Positions 1-5,210 of a stretch of 5,210 bases of DNA are shown here, in pieces (within the stretch, counting starts at the first letter, position 1; each line of letters starts with the position of its first letter). The notes beneath the pieces were generated by a model that searched no databases, was not told where the DNA came from, and worked only from the letters and a program-made list of their open reading frames with translations. The stretch covers positions 1 through 5,210 of the forward strand of contig WJKD01000843.1 of the NCBI GenBank assembly GCA_014729315.1, in the 5' to 3' direction. Source of the DNA: Promethearchaeota archaeon (GTDB lineage Archaea > Asgardarchaeota > Lokiarchaeia > Sigynarchaeales > SOKP01). The translations under genes and the position numbers were made by a program.

Positions 1-487
1 ACATAGCTTCGATTGATCTTCCTCTGATAAGATTGCGATTGGCAACTTTTCGATAAATTAGGGCGGCAGATTCTTTCAAATCTTTAGATAAGATTAATTG
101 AGATGTCAATCGGTCTAATTCGTTCATCGCAAAAGCTAAATTTCTATCAATAGACTTGTTAGTTCTTGTTCTAGCGTGCCATTTTCTTAACCGGTAGACC
201 TCGGCTTTCATTTTAGGGCTAATGGTTTTACCAAATGCGTCTTTATTTTTCCAGCCAATCATAGTAGACAACCCTTTATCGTGTAATGTTAATGTAGTGG
301 GAGCACCAACACGAACCTTTACTTTTGCCTCTTCTGAATTAAAAGCGCGCCATTCTGGTCCAGAATCAATTAATCTTTGGCTTAAAACTAAGCCACACGC
401 ATTACAAATGAGTTCAGCTCGAGATTCGTCAAGAATTAAACTGTTATTTCTACACTCAGGACAAACATTCTGATTTTTCTGTACCAT
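1..487 (-). CDS. tfb: Transcription initiation factor B (TFB/TFIIB), N-terminal part
   Basis: TFB binds the TBP-TATA complex and the BRE and recruits archaeal RNA polymerase. The start is ATG at 487-485; an in-frame stop lies upstream at 524-526 and no better start lies between. The 162 codons read here run off the left edge, about half of the usual ~300 residues. A zinc ribbon is formed by C9-x2-C12 and C28-x2-C31 (ends in CNACGLVL). It is followed by the B-reader/linker signature around residues 41-49 (DSGPEWRAF) and the conserved RVGAP at 59-63 and HDKGLST at 69-75. Helices from about residue 91 (PKMKAEVYRLRKWHARTR) begin the first cyclin-like repeat. Ribbon and linker look intact, so this is a functional-looking general factor rather than a decayed paralogue. 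Many archaea carry several TFBs and I cannot tell which this is. It is transcribed divergently from the zinc-finger gene at 869. Confidence 0.96.
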   Translation of the reverse strand, partial: MVQKNQNVCPECRNNSLILDESRAELICNACGLVLSQRLIDSGPEWRAFNSEEAKVKVRVGAPTTLTLHDKGLSTMIGWKNKDAFGKTISPKMKAEVYRLRKWHARTRTNKSIDRNLAFAMNELDRLTSQLILSKDLKESAALIYRKVANRNLIRGRSIEAM

Positions 488-524
488 TCTATTAAAACCC
501 TTAAAAAAATTGATCCTTATTTTC

Positions 525-536
525 TATAATTATAAT
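525..536 (-). promoter_or_regulatory. Candidate TATA box of tfb
   Basis: On the minus strand this reads ATTATAATTATA, an archaeal TATA-like stretch about 40 nt upstream of the tfb ATG. A start site about 25 nt downstream would give a leader of roughly 15-20 nt. The region is so AT-rich that similar strings are common, so the call rests mainly on spacing. Confidence 0.35.
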
Positions 537-736
537 CGTATTTTTAAATATTTGCGTTTTTTAAATTAACTGATTAACTATGTACTTTTGAGTTCTTTTA
601 GTAATTAAAATTTTTATTTATATTTTTTATAAAAGATTTGATTAAGAGCATTAAAAACATTTTTGTCGGTATTTACACAATTCTATCTTAGTTATGTTTA
701 AATTAATTCGCATTTCTTGAGAATTTTGAGTTTCAA

Positions 737-754
737 ATCGATTTTAAAATCGAT
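737..754. promoter_or_regulatory. Perfect 18-bp palindrome, possible operator
   Basis: ATCGATTTTAAAATCGAT is identical to its own reverse complement over all 18 bases, and symmetry ends exactly at both flanks (A on the left, G on the right). It has no loop, so it fits a binding site for a dimeric regulator better than an RNA hairpin. It lies between two divergent genes, about 250 bp from the tfb start and 115 bp from the zinc-finger start. No binding protein can be named from the sequence. Confidence 0.4.
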
Positions 755-868
755 GGGAAAAAACTAATAAAAATTTATCATACATATTATTAAATTACGA
801 CTTATTAACTCAGAAAATTTTAGATCTTAAACATAATATTTTAATCGTTTCACTTTTTTTTAGATACG

Positions 869-1324
869 ATGAATTATTTCCACAAATCTCATGGAAAACA
901 CTGTTATCTTCGTTCATTTCAAACTATGTGCCCAAAATGCGGAAAAGATGTTCTATATTGGGAATGCACTCATGGATGTAAAGTTTTTTTTGAATATCCT
1001 CCTTACGGCAAATTAATAAAACATAAGTGTAAGAAGTATAAAAGTAGAAATCAAAAAAAATTGTATCCTATAATAGTTAAAAAACCCAAGGGATTATTGG
1101 AAAAAGCCTCTCCAAGTTGTCCTAATTGCGGAAAACTTTTTAAGAGAGAAAAAGATTTAAAGAAACATTTAAACGAGTCAAATAAACGCCAATATATTCA
1201 AGAGACATCCAATACTCTTTTTGTCCAGGAAAACTCAAGAAATCAACTAAAAAGTGGAGAAAAAATGAGGATACATTACAAACCCGAATTTGGAAAGATT
1301 AATATTAAGAGACGAGATAAATAG
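869..1324 (+). CDS. Small basic protein with two Cys/His zinc-binding modules
   Basis: This 151-aa protein has no function I can name. Module 1 spans about residues 20-57. It has C21-P-K-C24-G, then C33, H35 and C37, a VFFEYPP segment at 39-45, and H52-K-C54. The order CPxCG, hydrophobic/VFF, proline-rich, HxC resembles a short zinc-binding motif I recall from bacterial hypothetical proteins (CPVCGA...VFFDELGPPWPKHPC). Module 2 starts like a classical C2H2 finger: C84-x2-C87-x12-H100, with the usual G88, F91 and L97. No histidine or cysteine follows where the fourth ligand should be. The linker and C-terminal tail (about 105-151) are lysine/arginine-rich, which would fit nucleic-acid binding, but that is inference. 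The ATG at 869 has no clear Shine-Dalgarno; Met20 (926) would remove only residues ahead of module 1 and is a possible alternative start. Codon use matches the neighbours. Confidence 0.72.
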   Translation: MNYFHKSHGKHCYLRSFQTMCPKCGKDVLYWECTHGCKVFFEYPPYGKLIKHKCKKYKSRNQKKLYPIIVKKPKGLLEKASPSCPNCGKLFKREKDLKKHLNESNKRQYIQETSNTLFVQENSRNQLKSGEKMRIHYKPEFGKINIKRRDK

Positions 1325-1423
1325 AATTATCAATAAATTTTTAATAAGATTGTTATAATAATATTATTGAAAATTTATGAGCAATTTTGTGAAAGTTAAA
1401 TTTAAATTTATTACCTTTTATCA

Positions 1424-1432
1424 TTATAATTA
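1424..1432 (+). promoter_or_regulatory. Candidate TATA box of the roadblock-like gene
   Basis: TTATAATTA sits 35 nt upstream of the ATG at 1468. Transcription would start near 1452 and give a leader of about 15 nt that still contains the AGGAA at 1456-1460. The same 9-mer appears in reverse orientation upstream of tfb, but also at the 3' end of the reductase gene, so the string alone is not diagnostic. Confidence 0.4.
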
Positions 1433-1455
1433 AGTTAAATCAAACTGCTAAAAAT

Positions 1456-1460
1456 AGGAA
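1456..1460 (+). promoter_or_regulatory. Weak Shine-Dalgarno for the roadblock-like gene
   Basis: AGGAA lies 7 nt before the ATG at 1468, a suitable distance, and supports that start. Confidence 0.45.
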
Positions 1461-1467
1461 AAATAAA

Positions 1468-2082
1468 ATGCCAGTAGATCCCGAAACAGCAGCTTATAAT
1501 TTAATGCAATCAGAACCCTCTATAATTGCAGTAGCAATATTACAAGGAAGGGACATTATTTATTCCACAGATAATTGGGATATTAGTGCGGATATTGGTC
1601 GAGTATTATCGTCGTGGAGTTCGATGAATGCTCAATTTATTATGATATCTGGAGTTAAATATTCAATGCTCCAATGTACCTCTGAACGAATAGTTGCCAC
1701 ATCAATTAGAGGGGAAGGTCATATCGTAGGAGCAAAAGACGAAGAGCATAAATTAATTGCTTACGTCGAACCTGATGGTCCTATGAATGTTGCAACTATG
1801 GAAGCTGCCAGAACTATAGGAAGTATGAGTTCAAAGGGCGCGTACATAGACTCTTCCACTCAATTAGGTGGAGACGCAGCAGGAGGGGTTGCTCCTAGCC
1901 CTGCAGGAGGAGCCAGTGTTGACCCCCAATTAAAGGGAGAAATTCAAGGTTTTTTAGATTGGATTAAAGATTCAGAAGGATTAGCGGGGTATATTAATTA
2001 TTATCTTCAACAGAATAATTCTCAAATTATTTCAGAACTTTCAAAGATATACGGGGAATTAAGACAAATTTTTGGAGTTTAG
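1468..2082 (+). CDS. Roadblock/LC7 (longin-like) domain protein with C-terminal helical extension
   Basis: Residues about 15-120 have the alternating strand/helix pattern of a roadblock/LC7 domain. A first strand (SIIAVAIL, 18-25) and the hairpin to GRDIIYSTD (27-35) are followed by a helix (40-53), strands at 57-70 (QFIMISGVKYSMLQC) and 73-79 (ERIVATS), then KLIAYVEPDG (95-104) and a final helix from about 107. Roadblock proteins are non-enzymatic dimeric scaffolds for small Ras-like GTPases, as in MglB or Ragulator, and are abundant in Asgard archaea. After the domain comes a Gly/Ala/Pro/Ser-rich linker (about 134-152) and a predicted helical tail (153-203) with aromatic and leucine residues, which could be a partner-binding or self-association segment. 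At 204 aa it is longer than a bare roadblock domain (~100-120). It lies 71 bp ahead of the co-oriented two-TM gene. Profilin was considered but the motif order fits less well. The fold is inferred by eye, without a profile search. Confidence 0.6.
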   Translation: MPVDPETAAYNLMQSEPSIIAVAILQGRDIIYSTDNWDISADIGRVLSSWSSMNAQFIMISGVKYSMLQCTSERIVATSIRGEGHIVGAKDEEHKLIAYVEPDGPMNVATMEAARTIGSMSSKGAYIDSSTQLGGDAAGGVAPSPAGGASVDPQLKGEIQGFLDWIKDSEGLAGYINYYLQQNNSQIISELSKIYGELRQIFGV

Positions 2083-2143
2083 AAAGTTATTAGGGTCTTT
2101 ATGATTAAATATTTGATTTTTTAGAATTATTTGAATTGGTATA

Positions 2144-2150
2144 GTGAGGA
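2144..2150 (+). promoter_or_regulatory. Shine-Dalgarno GTGAGGA that fixes a TTG start
   Basis: GTGAGGA contains GAGG, complementary to the 3' end of archaeal 16S rRNA, and ends 3 nt before TTG at 2154. The spacing is slightly short, but this is one of the clearest Shine-Dalgarno matches in the window. It favours the TTG over the internal ATG at 2235, which would cut away the first membrane segment. Confidence 0.55.
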
Positions 2151-2153
2151 TTA

Positions 2154-2951
2154 TTGAATATCAATAAATACCAAACATTATTTTTTTTCAATATCATTAT
2201 CGCTCTTATTTGTATTGTTCTAATTTTTAATCAAATGATTATTTCATTCGCCAATGGAGATATCCTAATTCTCTTATGTTTTTTGTTGCTCTTAACCAAT
2301 TTTATTATGAATCTATATTATATCACGCCATTTATAAAAGAAATAATACAGAAAGCACAAAAGGAAGGAAAATGGGCACAGAGAAAAAGTCCAGAATCTC
2401 CATTACAAGTAGTACCAGATGAAAAGCATAGAAAAAAATTTCCTCCGAAACCACTATTGCCAGAAAACAACATTAAGTCAAGTGATAAGATAATTACTAA
2501 GAGGACAAATATAGGTAAATCTGAAATTAAAATTGAGAATTTAAAAAAAGTAAAAAAAGCTAAAATCAAACCTAAATTTCAGAAAGAAAAGATAGAATAC
2601 CTATCAGAAGAGGACCAACAATTGGATATTCCAGTTATTCCCGAGGCAATCAAAAAAGAAAAAAGAAAACCAATTGCACCTTTACAATTAGATCCGTCTT
2701 TATTAAAAAGAATCGAATATCTAAATAATTCGAATCATAGGATTGTGTTTGTTAATTGCGAACGATGTGGGACCGTTATTCCAATCCCCGTTCCCAAAAT
2801 TAATATTGAAAATTCCGAATTACCCGTCATACCAATATCTTATATCCATAAAAATCTAAGCGATGAGGAGAACCACTGCATTACGATATATTTGGATAAA
2901 GACTTTAATGTGCGAAGACAAAGAATATCGGATGTTGTTGTATCTAAATGA
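2154..2951 (+). CDS. Two-TM membrane protein with Lys-rich linker and C-terminal Cys/His domain
   Basis: This 265-aa protein starts at TTG. Two hydrophobic segments, about residues 9-32 and 36-61, form a membrane hairpin. They are followed by a long basic, low-complexity stretch (about 66-185, rich in Lys, Pro and Glu) that is probably cytosolic and disordered. The C-terminal domain, about 195-263, begins with VFVNC202-x2-C205-G, continues through IPIPVP and LPVIPISYIH232, then H241-C242-ITIYLDKDFNVRR and a final ISDVV. This order (CxxC, IP, a hydrophobic segment, a Cys/His pair, then a strand with D-K-x-F-x-V-R) resembles a domain I recall at the C-terminus of many Asgard hypothetical proteins; a metal site at C202, C205, H241 and C242 is plausible. 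I infer a membrane-tethered adaptor rather than an enzyme. It follows the roadblock-like gene in the same direction, and the reductase gene begins 47 bp later. Function is unknown. Confidence 0.78.
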   Translation: MNINKYQTLFFFNIIIALICIVLIFNQMIISFANGDILILLCFLLLLTNFIMNLYYITPFIKEIIQKAQKEGKWAQRKSPESPLQVVPDEKHRKKFPPKPLLPENNIKSSDKIITKRTNIGKSEIKIENLKKVKKAKIKPKFQKEKIEYLSEEDQQLDIPVIPEAIKKEKRKPIAPLQLDPSLLKRIEYLNNSNHRIVFVNCERCGTVIPIPVPKINIENSELPVIPISYIHKNLSDEENHCITIYLDKDFNVRRQRISDVVVSK

Positions 2952-2966
2952 GAAAGACGAGCAAAA

Positions 2967-2975
2967 TTTTATAAT
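2967..2975 (+). promoter_or_regulatory. Candidate TATA box of the reductase gene
   Basis: TTTTATAAT in the 47-bp gap is centred about 27 nt upstream of the ATG at 2999, the spacing expected if the reductase has its own promoter and a leaderless transcript. A weak GGAA at 2991-2994 is the only Shine-Dalgarno-like sequence. Read-through from the two-TM gene is equally possible. Confidence 0.3.
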
Positions 2976-2998
2976 AGATCTTAACTTTTTGGAATTGT

Positions 2999-4075
2999 AT
3001 GAAAATAAATGTAGGTGTTATTGCCGCAAGTGGATATGCTGGAGCTGAAGCTGTTAGAATATTAAATTTTCATCCTAATGTGAACTTAAATTATATTACA
3101 TCTCGAAAACTTATCTCGAAATTTTTTCATTCGATTTATCCTAATTTTAGAAAACTTTCGTCCTTGAAATTTGAAGAGTATAGTGTCGAAAAAGCAAAAG
3201 AAAAGTGTGACCTCGTATTTTTGGCGGTACCTCATGGAGTTTCACAATCGATGGTCCCCGATTTGTTAGAGGCGGGCTTAAACGTTATTGATTTGAGCGC
3301 TGACTTTCGATTAAAAAATGAAAGTATTTATCAAAAATATTACAAAAAAAAACATACGCATTCGGAGTTGTTTAACGAAGCAGTTTACGGGTTACCCGAA
3401 TTGCATAGGGAAGAGATCAGAGATGCAAATTTAGTTGCTGTCGCAGGTTGTCACGCCTCAAGTGCAATATACGGATTATACCCGCTGGTTAAAGAAGGTT
3501 TAATTAAAGAATCTGCGATCATCATCGATTCAAAAACTGGATCCTCTGGCTCTGGTTCTAGCGTAAAAGAGTCTTCTCATCATCCGATAAGAGCAAACAG
3601 CATACGTCCTTACAAGATGGTTGGCCACCGACATACGGGCGAAATTGAGCAAGAGCTATCGTTTGTTAGTAAAAATCAAAATGGAGAAAGCTTAAAGGTT
3701 GGATTTTCAGCTTACGCAGTTAATATGGTTAGAGGTATTATATCCACTTCATATAGTTTTTTCAAGGACTCAGATGAAATTGACGAGCGGAAAATATATA
3801 AGATTTATAGAGACGCTTATCAGCATGAACCATTTATTCGTCTTATCTTACAGAAAGTCGGGACCTTCAGGTTACCAGATCCAAAAATAATAATCGGGAC
3901 GAATTATTGTGACGTTGGTTTTCAAATCGACGATCGCATGAATAGAATCATTACGCTCTGTGCTCTTGATAATTTAGTAAAAGGGACTGCAGGTAATGGA
4001 ATTCAATGTATGAATATAATGTATAATTTTCCAGAAACTATGGGACTGGAGTTTCCGGGATATTTTCCATTATAA
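2999..4075 (+). CDS. argC: N-acetyl-gamma-glutamyl-phosphate / LysW-aminoadipyl-phosphate reductase (ArgC/LysY family)
   Basis: Members reduce an acyl phosphate to the semialdehyde with NADPH. ArgC acts on N-acetyl-glutamyl phosphate for arginine; LysY acts on LysW-bound aminoadipyl phosphate for lysine, and some archaeal enzymes do both with LysW-bound glutamate. The 358 aa match the usual 340-355. The N-terminal Rossmann motif is G6-V-I-A-A-S-G-Y-A-G15-A-E, which fixes the ATG at 2999. VFLAVPHG (about 74-81) and VIDLSADFR (about 96-104) are family hallmarks. The catalytic cysteine is C151 in AGCHASS, where classical ArgC has GCY(P/A)T. It is followed by DSKTGSSGSG, a HHPIRANSIRPYK block and GHRHTGE with H210 and H212. 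The HHP...NSIRPY...GHRH pattern looks to me more like LysY than bacterial ArgC. No lysW, lysX, lysZ, lysJ or lysK gene is in the window. The family is certain; the choice between arginine, lysine or dual function is not. Confidence 0.93.
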   Translation: MKINVGVIAASGYAGAEAVRILNFHPNVNLNYITSRKLISKFFHSIYPNFRKLSSLKFEEYSVEKAKEKCDLVFLAVPHGVSQSMVPDLLEAGLNVIDLSADFRLKNESIYQKYYKKKHTHSELFNEAVYGLPELHREEIRDANLVAVAGCHASSAIYGLYPLVKEGLIKESAIIIDSKTGSSGSGSSVKESSHHPIRANSIRPYKMVGHRHTGEIEQELSFVSKNQNGESLKVGFSAYAVNMVRGIISTSYSFFKDSDEIDERKIYKIYRDAYQHEPFIRLILQKVGTFRLPDPKIIIGTNYCDVGFQIDDRMNRIITLCALDNLVKGTAGNGIQCMNIMYNFPETMGLEFPGYFPL

Positions 4076-4109
4076 TTATTTACATCTTAAATCTTAGAGC
4101 TTGTCTTAT

Positions 4110-4337
4110 TTAAAGAAAGAGATAGTAGAGAATTACTGCTAAGATTAAGGGAAATAAACACAAAAAGAACAGGAATAGAATAAAACTATTTCTCCACTTA
4201 ACATAGTTATTAGGTCTCAAAAGAATACCGCAATTAGGACACTTTTTAGAATCAATATCGGTTATCTTCACACCGCAATTATAACAAGTTAAGCTGTTAA
4301 AGATATCGTTGGGTAGATTATTTTTATTTTGAGACAT
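4110..4337 (-). CDS. Small zinc-ribbon protein with one C-terminal membrane segment
   Basis: This 75-aa protein starts at ATG 4337-4335. A polar N-terminus of about 16 residues precedes a compact zinc ribbon with C18-x2-C21 and C33-x2-C36 (CYNCG...CPNCG). After a short linker, residues 51-74 are uniformly hydrophobic and reach the C-terminus, so it looks like a tail-anchored protein with the ribbon in the cytosol. Such short zinc-ribbon plus TM proteins are common in archaea and I cannot assign a function. The paired CxxC motifs with the right spacing and the clean TM make chance unlikely despite the size. No strong Shine-Dalgarno precedes it. It converges on the reductase gene, with 34 bp between the stops. 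Confidence 0.72.
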   Translation of the reverse strand: MSQNKNNLPNDIFNSLTCYNCGVKITDIDSKKCPNCGILLRPNNYVKWRNSFILFLFFLCLFPLILAVILYYLFL

Positions 4338-4448
4338 ATTAGCTACTTAAGGTTAAAATTTCAATAACATTAACTACATTATTATATTATATATATTATC
4401 TTCAATTTAATTATAATTAGTTACAATTCATTATGAGGTTTATTCTGA
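4338..4448. other. Divergent promoter region between zinc-ribbon/TM gene and ADH synthase
   Basis: These 111 bp are almost entirely A+T. TATA-like candidates for the plus-strand gene include ATTATATATATTAT around 4385-4398. TTATAATTA at 4411-4419 would put the transcript start near 4441, past the Shine-Dalgarno at 4435-4439, so the upstream candidate is preferred. No distinct operator is visible. Confidence 0.35.
4435..4439 (+). promoter_or_regulatory. Shine-Dalgarno GAGGT that fixes a GTG start
   Basis: GAGGT lies 9 nt before GTG at 4449, and an in-frame TGA (4446-4448) abuts that GTG, so translation cannot begin further upstream. The next candidate, ATG at 4491, would remove the conserved GKSIRLERI segment and has no comparable site. 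Confidence 0.7.
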
Positions 4449-5210
4449 GTGTCTGGTTATATTGGAAAAAGTATACGTTTAGAAAGAATAATGAATAGAG
4501 AGAACGGTAGAAGTATTATCGTTCCAATGGATCATGGTTTAACTGTTGGACCTATTAAAGGTATTGAAAAAAGCCTGGGTGATATGGTGAATAAAATAGC
4601 ATTAGGTGGTGCTAACGCAGTTTTAGGTCATATAGGAATACCTTTATACGCTCATAGAGGCTACGGTCCAGATATCGGGCTTATCTTACATCTTTCTGGT
4701 TCAACATCCATCAGCCCAGATTCAAACTATAAGGTTCTAGTAAATACCGTATTAGAGGCGGTTAAATTAGGAGCTGATGGAGTATCGTTGCATATTAATA
4801 TTGGTACTAAATCAGATCCTGAAATGTTGGAGATTCTTGGAGATGTTTCGAGGGAATGTAGAGAGTATGGGATGCCTTTGATTGCGATGATGTATCCTAG
4901 AGGGGAAAATATAGAGGACGAATATGATGTAGAAGTAGTTAAAATCGCAGCAAGAGTCGCTGCAGAATTAGGAGCCGATATAGTTAAAACAAACTGGACT
5001 GGAGATCCAGATTCGTTCAAAGAAGTCGTTGATGGGTGTATGGCCCCTGTCATTATTGCAGGAGGCGAAAAATCGGGAATCGAAGGCGTCTTGGAAGTAA
5101 CCAAAAACTCTATAGATGTTGGAGGCGCTGGGGTCGCTTACGGTAGAAATGTTTTTCAATCGGAAGATCCAATAAAATTTGTAAAAGCCTTATATTTGAT
5201 AGTTCATAAG
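4449..5210 (+). CDS. aroA': 2-amino-3,7-dideoxy-D-threo-hept-6-ulosonate (ADH) synthase, C-terminus cut by window
   Basis: This is a class I aldolase of the FbaB/DeoC type. ADH synthase joins a 6-deoxy-5-ketofructose-derived donor with aspartate semialdehyde, the first step of the archaeal route to 3-dehydroquinate and aromatic amino acids. The 254 codons reach the right edge; relatives are about 265-275 aa, so only the last 10-20 residues are missing. GKSIRLERIMNRENGR (6-21) leads into VPMD28HG, with the conserved Asp. M147-M148-Y149-PRGE holds the catalytic Tyr, and VK180-TNWTGD holds the Schiff-base Lys. VIIAGGEK and GGAGVAYGRNVFQ form the C-terminal phosphate-binding loops of the TIM barrel. 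These positions match D33, Y153 and K184 as I recall them for the Methanocaldococcus enzyme. Archaeal class I fructose-bisphosphate aldolase is the close alternative, but the IRLERI N-terminus and KTNWTGD favour ADH synthase. A 3-dehydroquinate synthase II gene often follows; that lies beyond the window. Confidence 0.88.
   Translation, partial: MSGYIGKSIRLERIMNRENGRSIIVPMDHGLTVGPIKGIEKSLGDMVNKIALGGANAVLGHIGIPLYAHRGYGPDIGLILHLSGSTSISPDSNYKVLVNTVLEAVKLGADGVSLHINIGTKSDPEMLEILGDVSRECREYGMPLIAMMYPRGENIEDEYDVEVVKIAARVAAELGADIVKTNWTGDPDSFKEVVDGCMAPVIIAGGEKSGIEGVLEVTKNSIDVGGAGVAYGRNVFQSEDPIKFVKALYLIVHK

Larger units (their letters stand above)
488..868. other. Divergent AT-rich intergenic region between tfb and the zinc-finger gene
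   Basis: These 381 bp contain no convincing reading frame on either strand; stops are dense in all frames. The left end holds the tfb promoter. The right end should hold the promoter of the gene at 869, where the stretch around 831-845 (ACATAATATTTTAATCG) is placed about right for a short-leader or leaderless transcript. The one clearly non-random element is the perfect palindrome at 737-754. The region is unusually long for this otherwise compact window. Confidence 0.6.

Noticed and set aside
222..473. Plus-strand open frame of 83 codons
   Set aside because: It lies antisense to the well-supported zinc ribbon and linker of tfb and has no recognisable domain.
692..836. Inverted repeat TTATGTTTAA (692-701) and TTAAACATAA (827-836)
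   Set aside because: Ten AT-rich bases separated by 125 bp are expected by chance in sequence of this composition.
1325..1467. Possible hairpin/terminator after the zinc-finger gene (AATAATATTATT near 1357-1369)
   Set aside because: The pairing is A/T only and very short, with no clear oligo-T tract, so it cannot be told from background.
1468..2082. Profilin identity for the 204-aa protein
   Set aside because: Asgard profilins are shorter (about 130-150 aa) and the strand/helix order with the Gly/Ala linker and helical tail fits a roadblock-like domain better.
2318..2569. Minus-strand open frame of 83 codons
   Set aside because: It is the antisense shadow of the lysine-rich linker of the two-TM protein; its Phe/Leu-rich product simply mirrors AAA/AAG codons.
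2863..3048. Plus-strand frame bridging the two-TM gene and the reductase gene
   Set aside because: It overlaps conserved ends of both genes in another frame and shows no family signature.
4070..4078. TTATAATTA repeated upstream of several genes, considered as a shared regulatory motif
   Set aside because: The same 9-mer overlaps the stop codon of the reductase gene at 4070-4078, so it is not promoter-specific; it is probably a mix of TATA boxes and base composition.
4727..5159. Two minus-strand frames (4727-5104 and 4968-5159)
   Set aside because: Both are antisense to the conserved TIM-barrel core of ADH synthase.

Overview
The window is an AT-rich (roughly one third G+C), gene-dense piece of an archaeal chromosome, most likely from an Asgard archaeon (Lokiarchaeia or a relative). 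Four things point to archaea: a transcription factor B gene at the left edge, an archaeal-type 2-amino-3,7-dideoxy-D-threo-hept-6-ulosonate (ADH) synthase at the right edge, TATA-like elements upstream of genes, and TTG/GTG starts preceded by GAGG-type Shine-Dalgarno sequences. The Asgard assignment rests on a roadblock/longin-like protein and a membrane protein whose C-terminal domain resembles a Cys/His domain I recall from many Asgard proteins. It is an inference from family memory, not a search.

Layout. Positions 1-487 (minus) carry the N-terminal half of tfb. A 381-bp, very AT-rich divergent intergenic region follows and contains a perfect 18-bp palindrome at 737-754. Then come four plus-strand genes: a 151-aa two-module zinc-finger protein (869-1324), a 204-aa roadblock/LC7-like protein (1468-2082), a 265-aa two-TM protein with a lysine-rich linker and a C-terminal Cys/His domain (2154-2951, TTG start), and an ArgC/LysY-family reductase (2999-4075). 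A 75-aa zinc-ribbon plus single-TM protein (4110-4337, minus) converges on the reductase. ADH synthase (4449 to the right edge, GTG start) runs off the window.

How the genes may work together. The two recognisable enzymes belong to amino-acid biosynthesis: the reductase acts in arginine and/or lysine synthesis, possibly on LysW-bound intermediates, and ADH synthase opens the archaeal route to 3-dehydroquinate and aromatic amino acids. Neither has a pathway partner inside the window. The roadblock-like gene and the two-TM gene are adjacent and co-oriented, and could form a membrane-associated module of the Asgard small-GTPase type. This is the most interesting speculative unit here. Four of the seven genes encode candidate Cys/His metal sites.

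I see no RNA genes, CRISPR arrays, insertion sequences or attachment sites.
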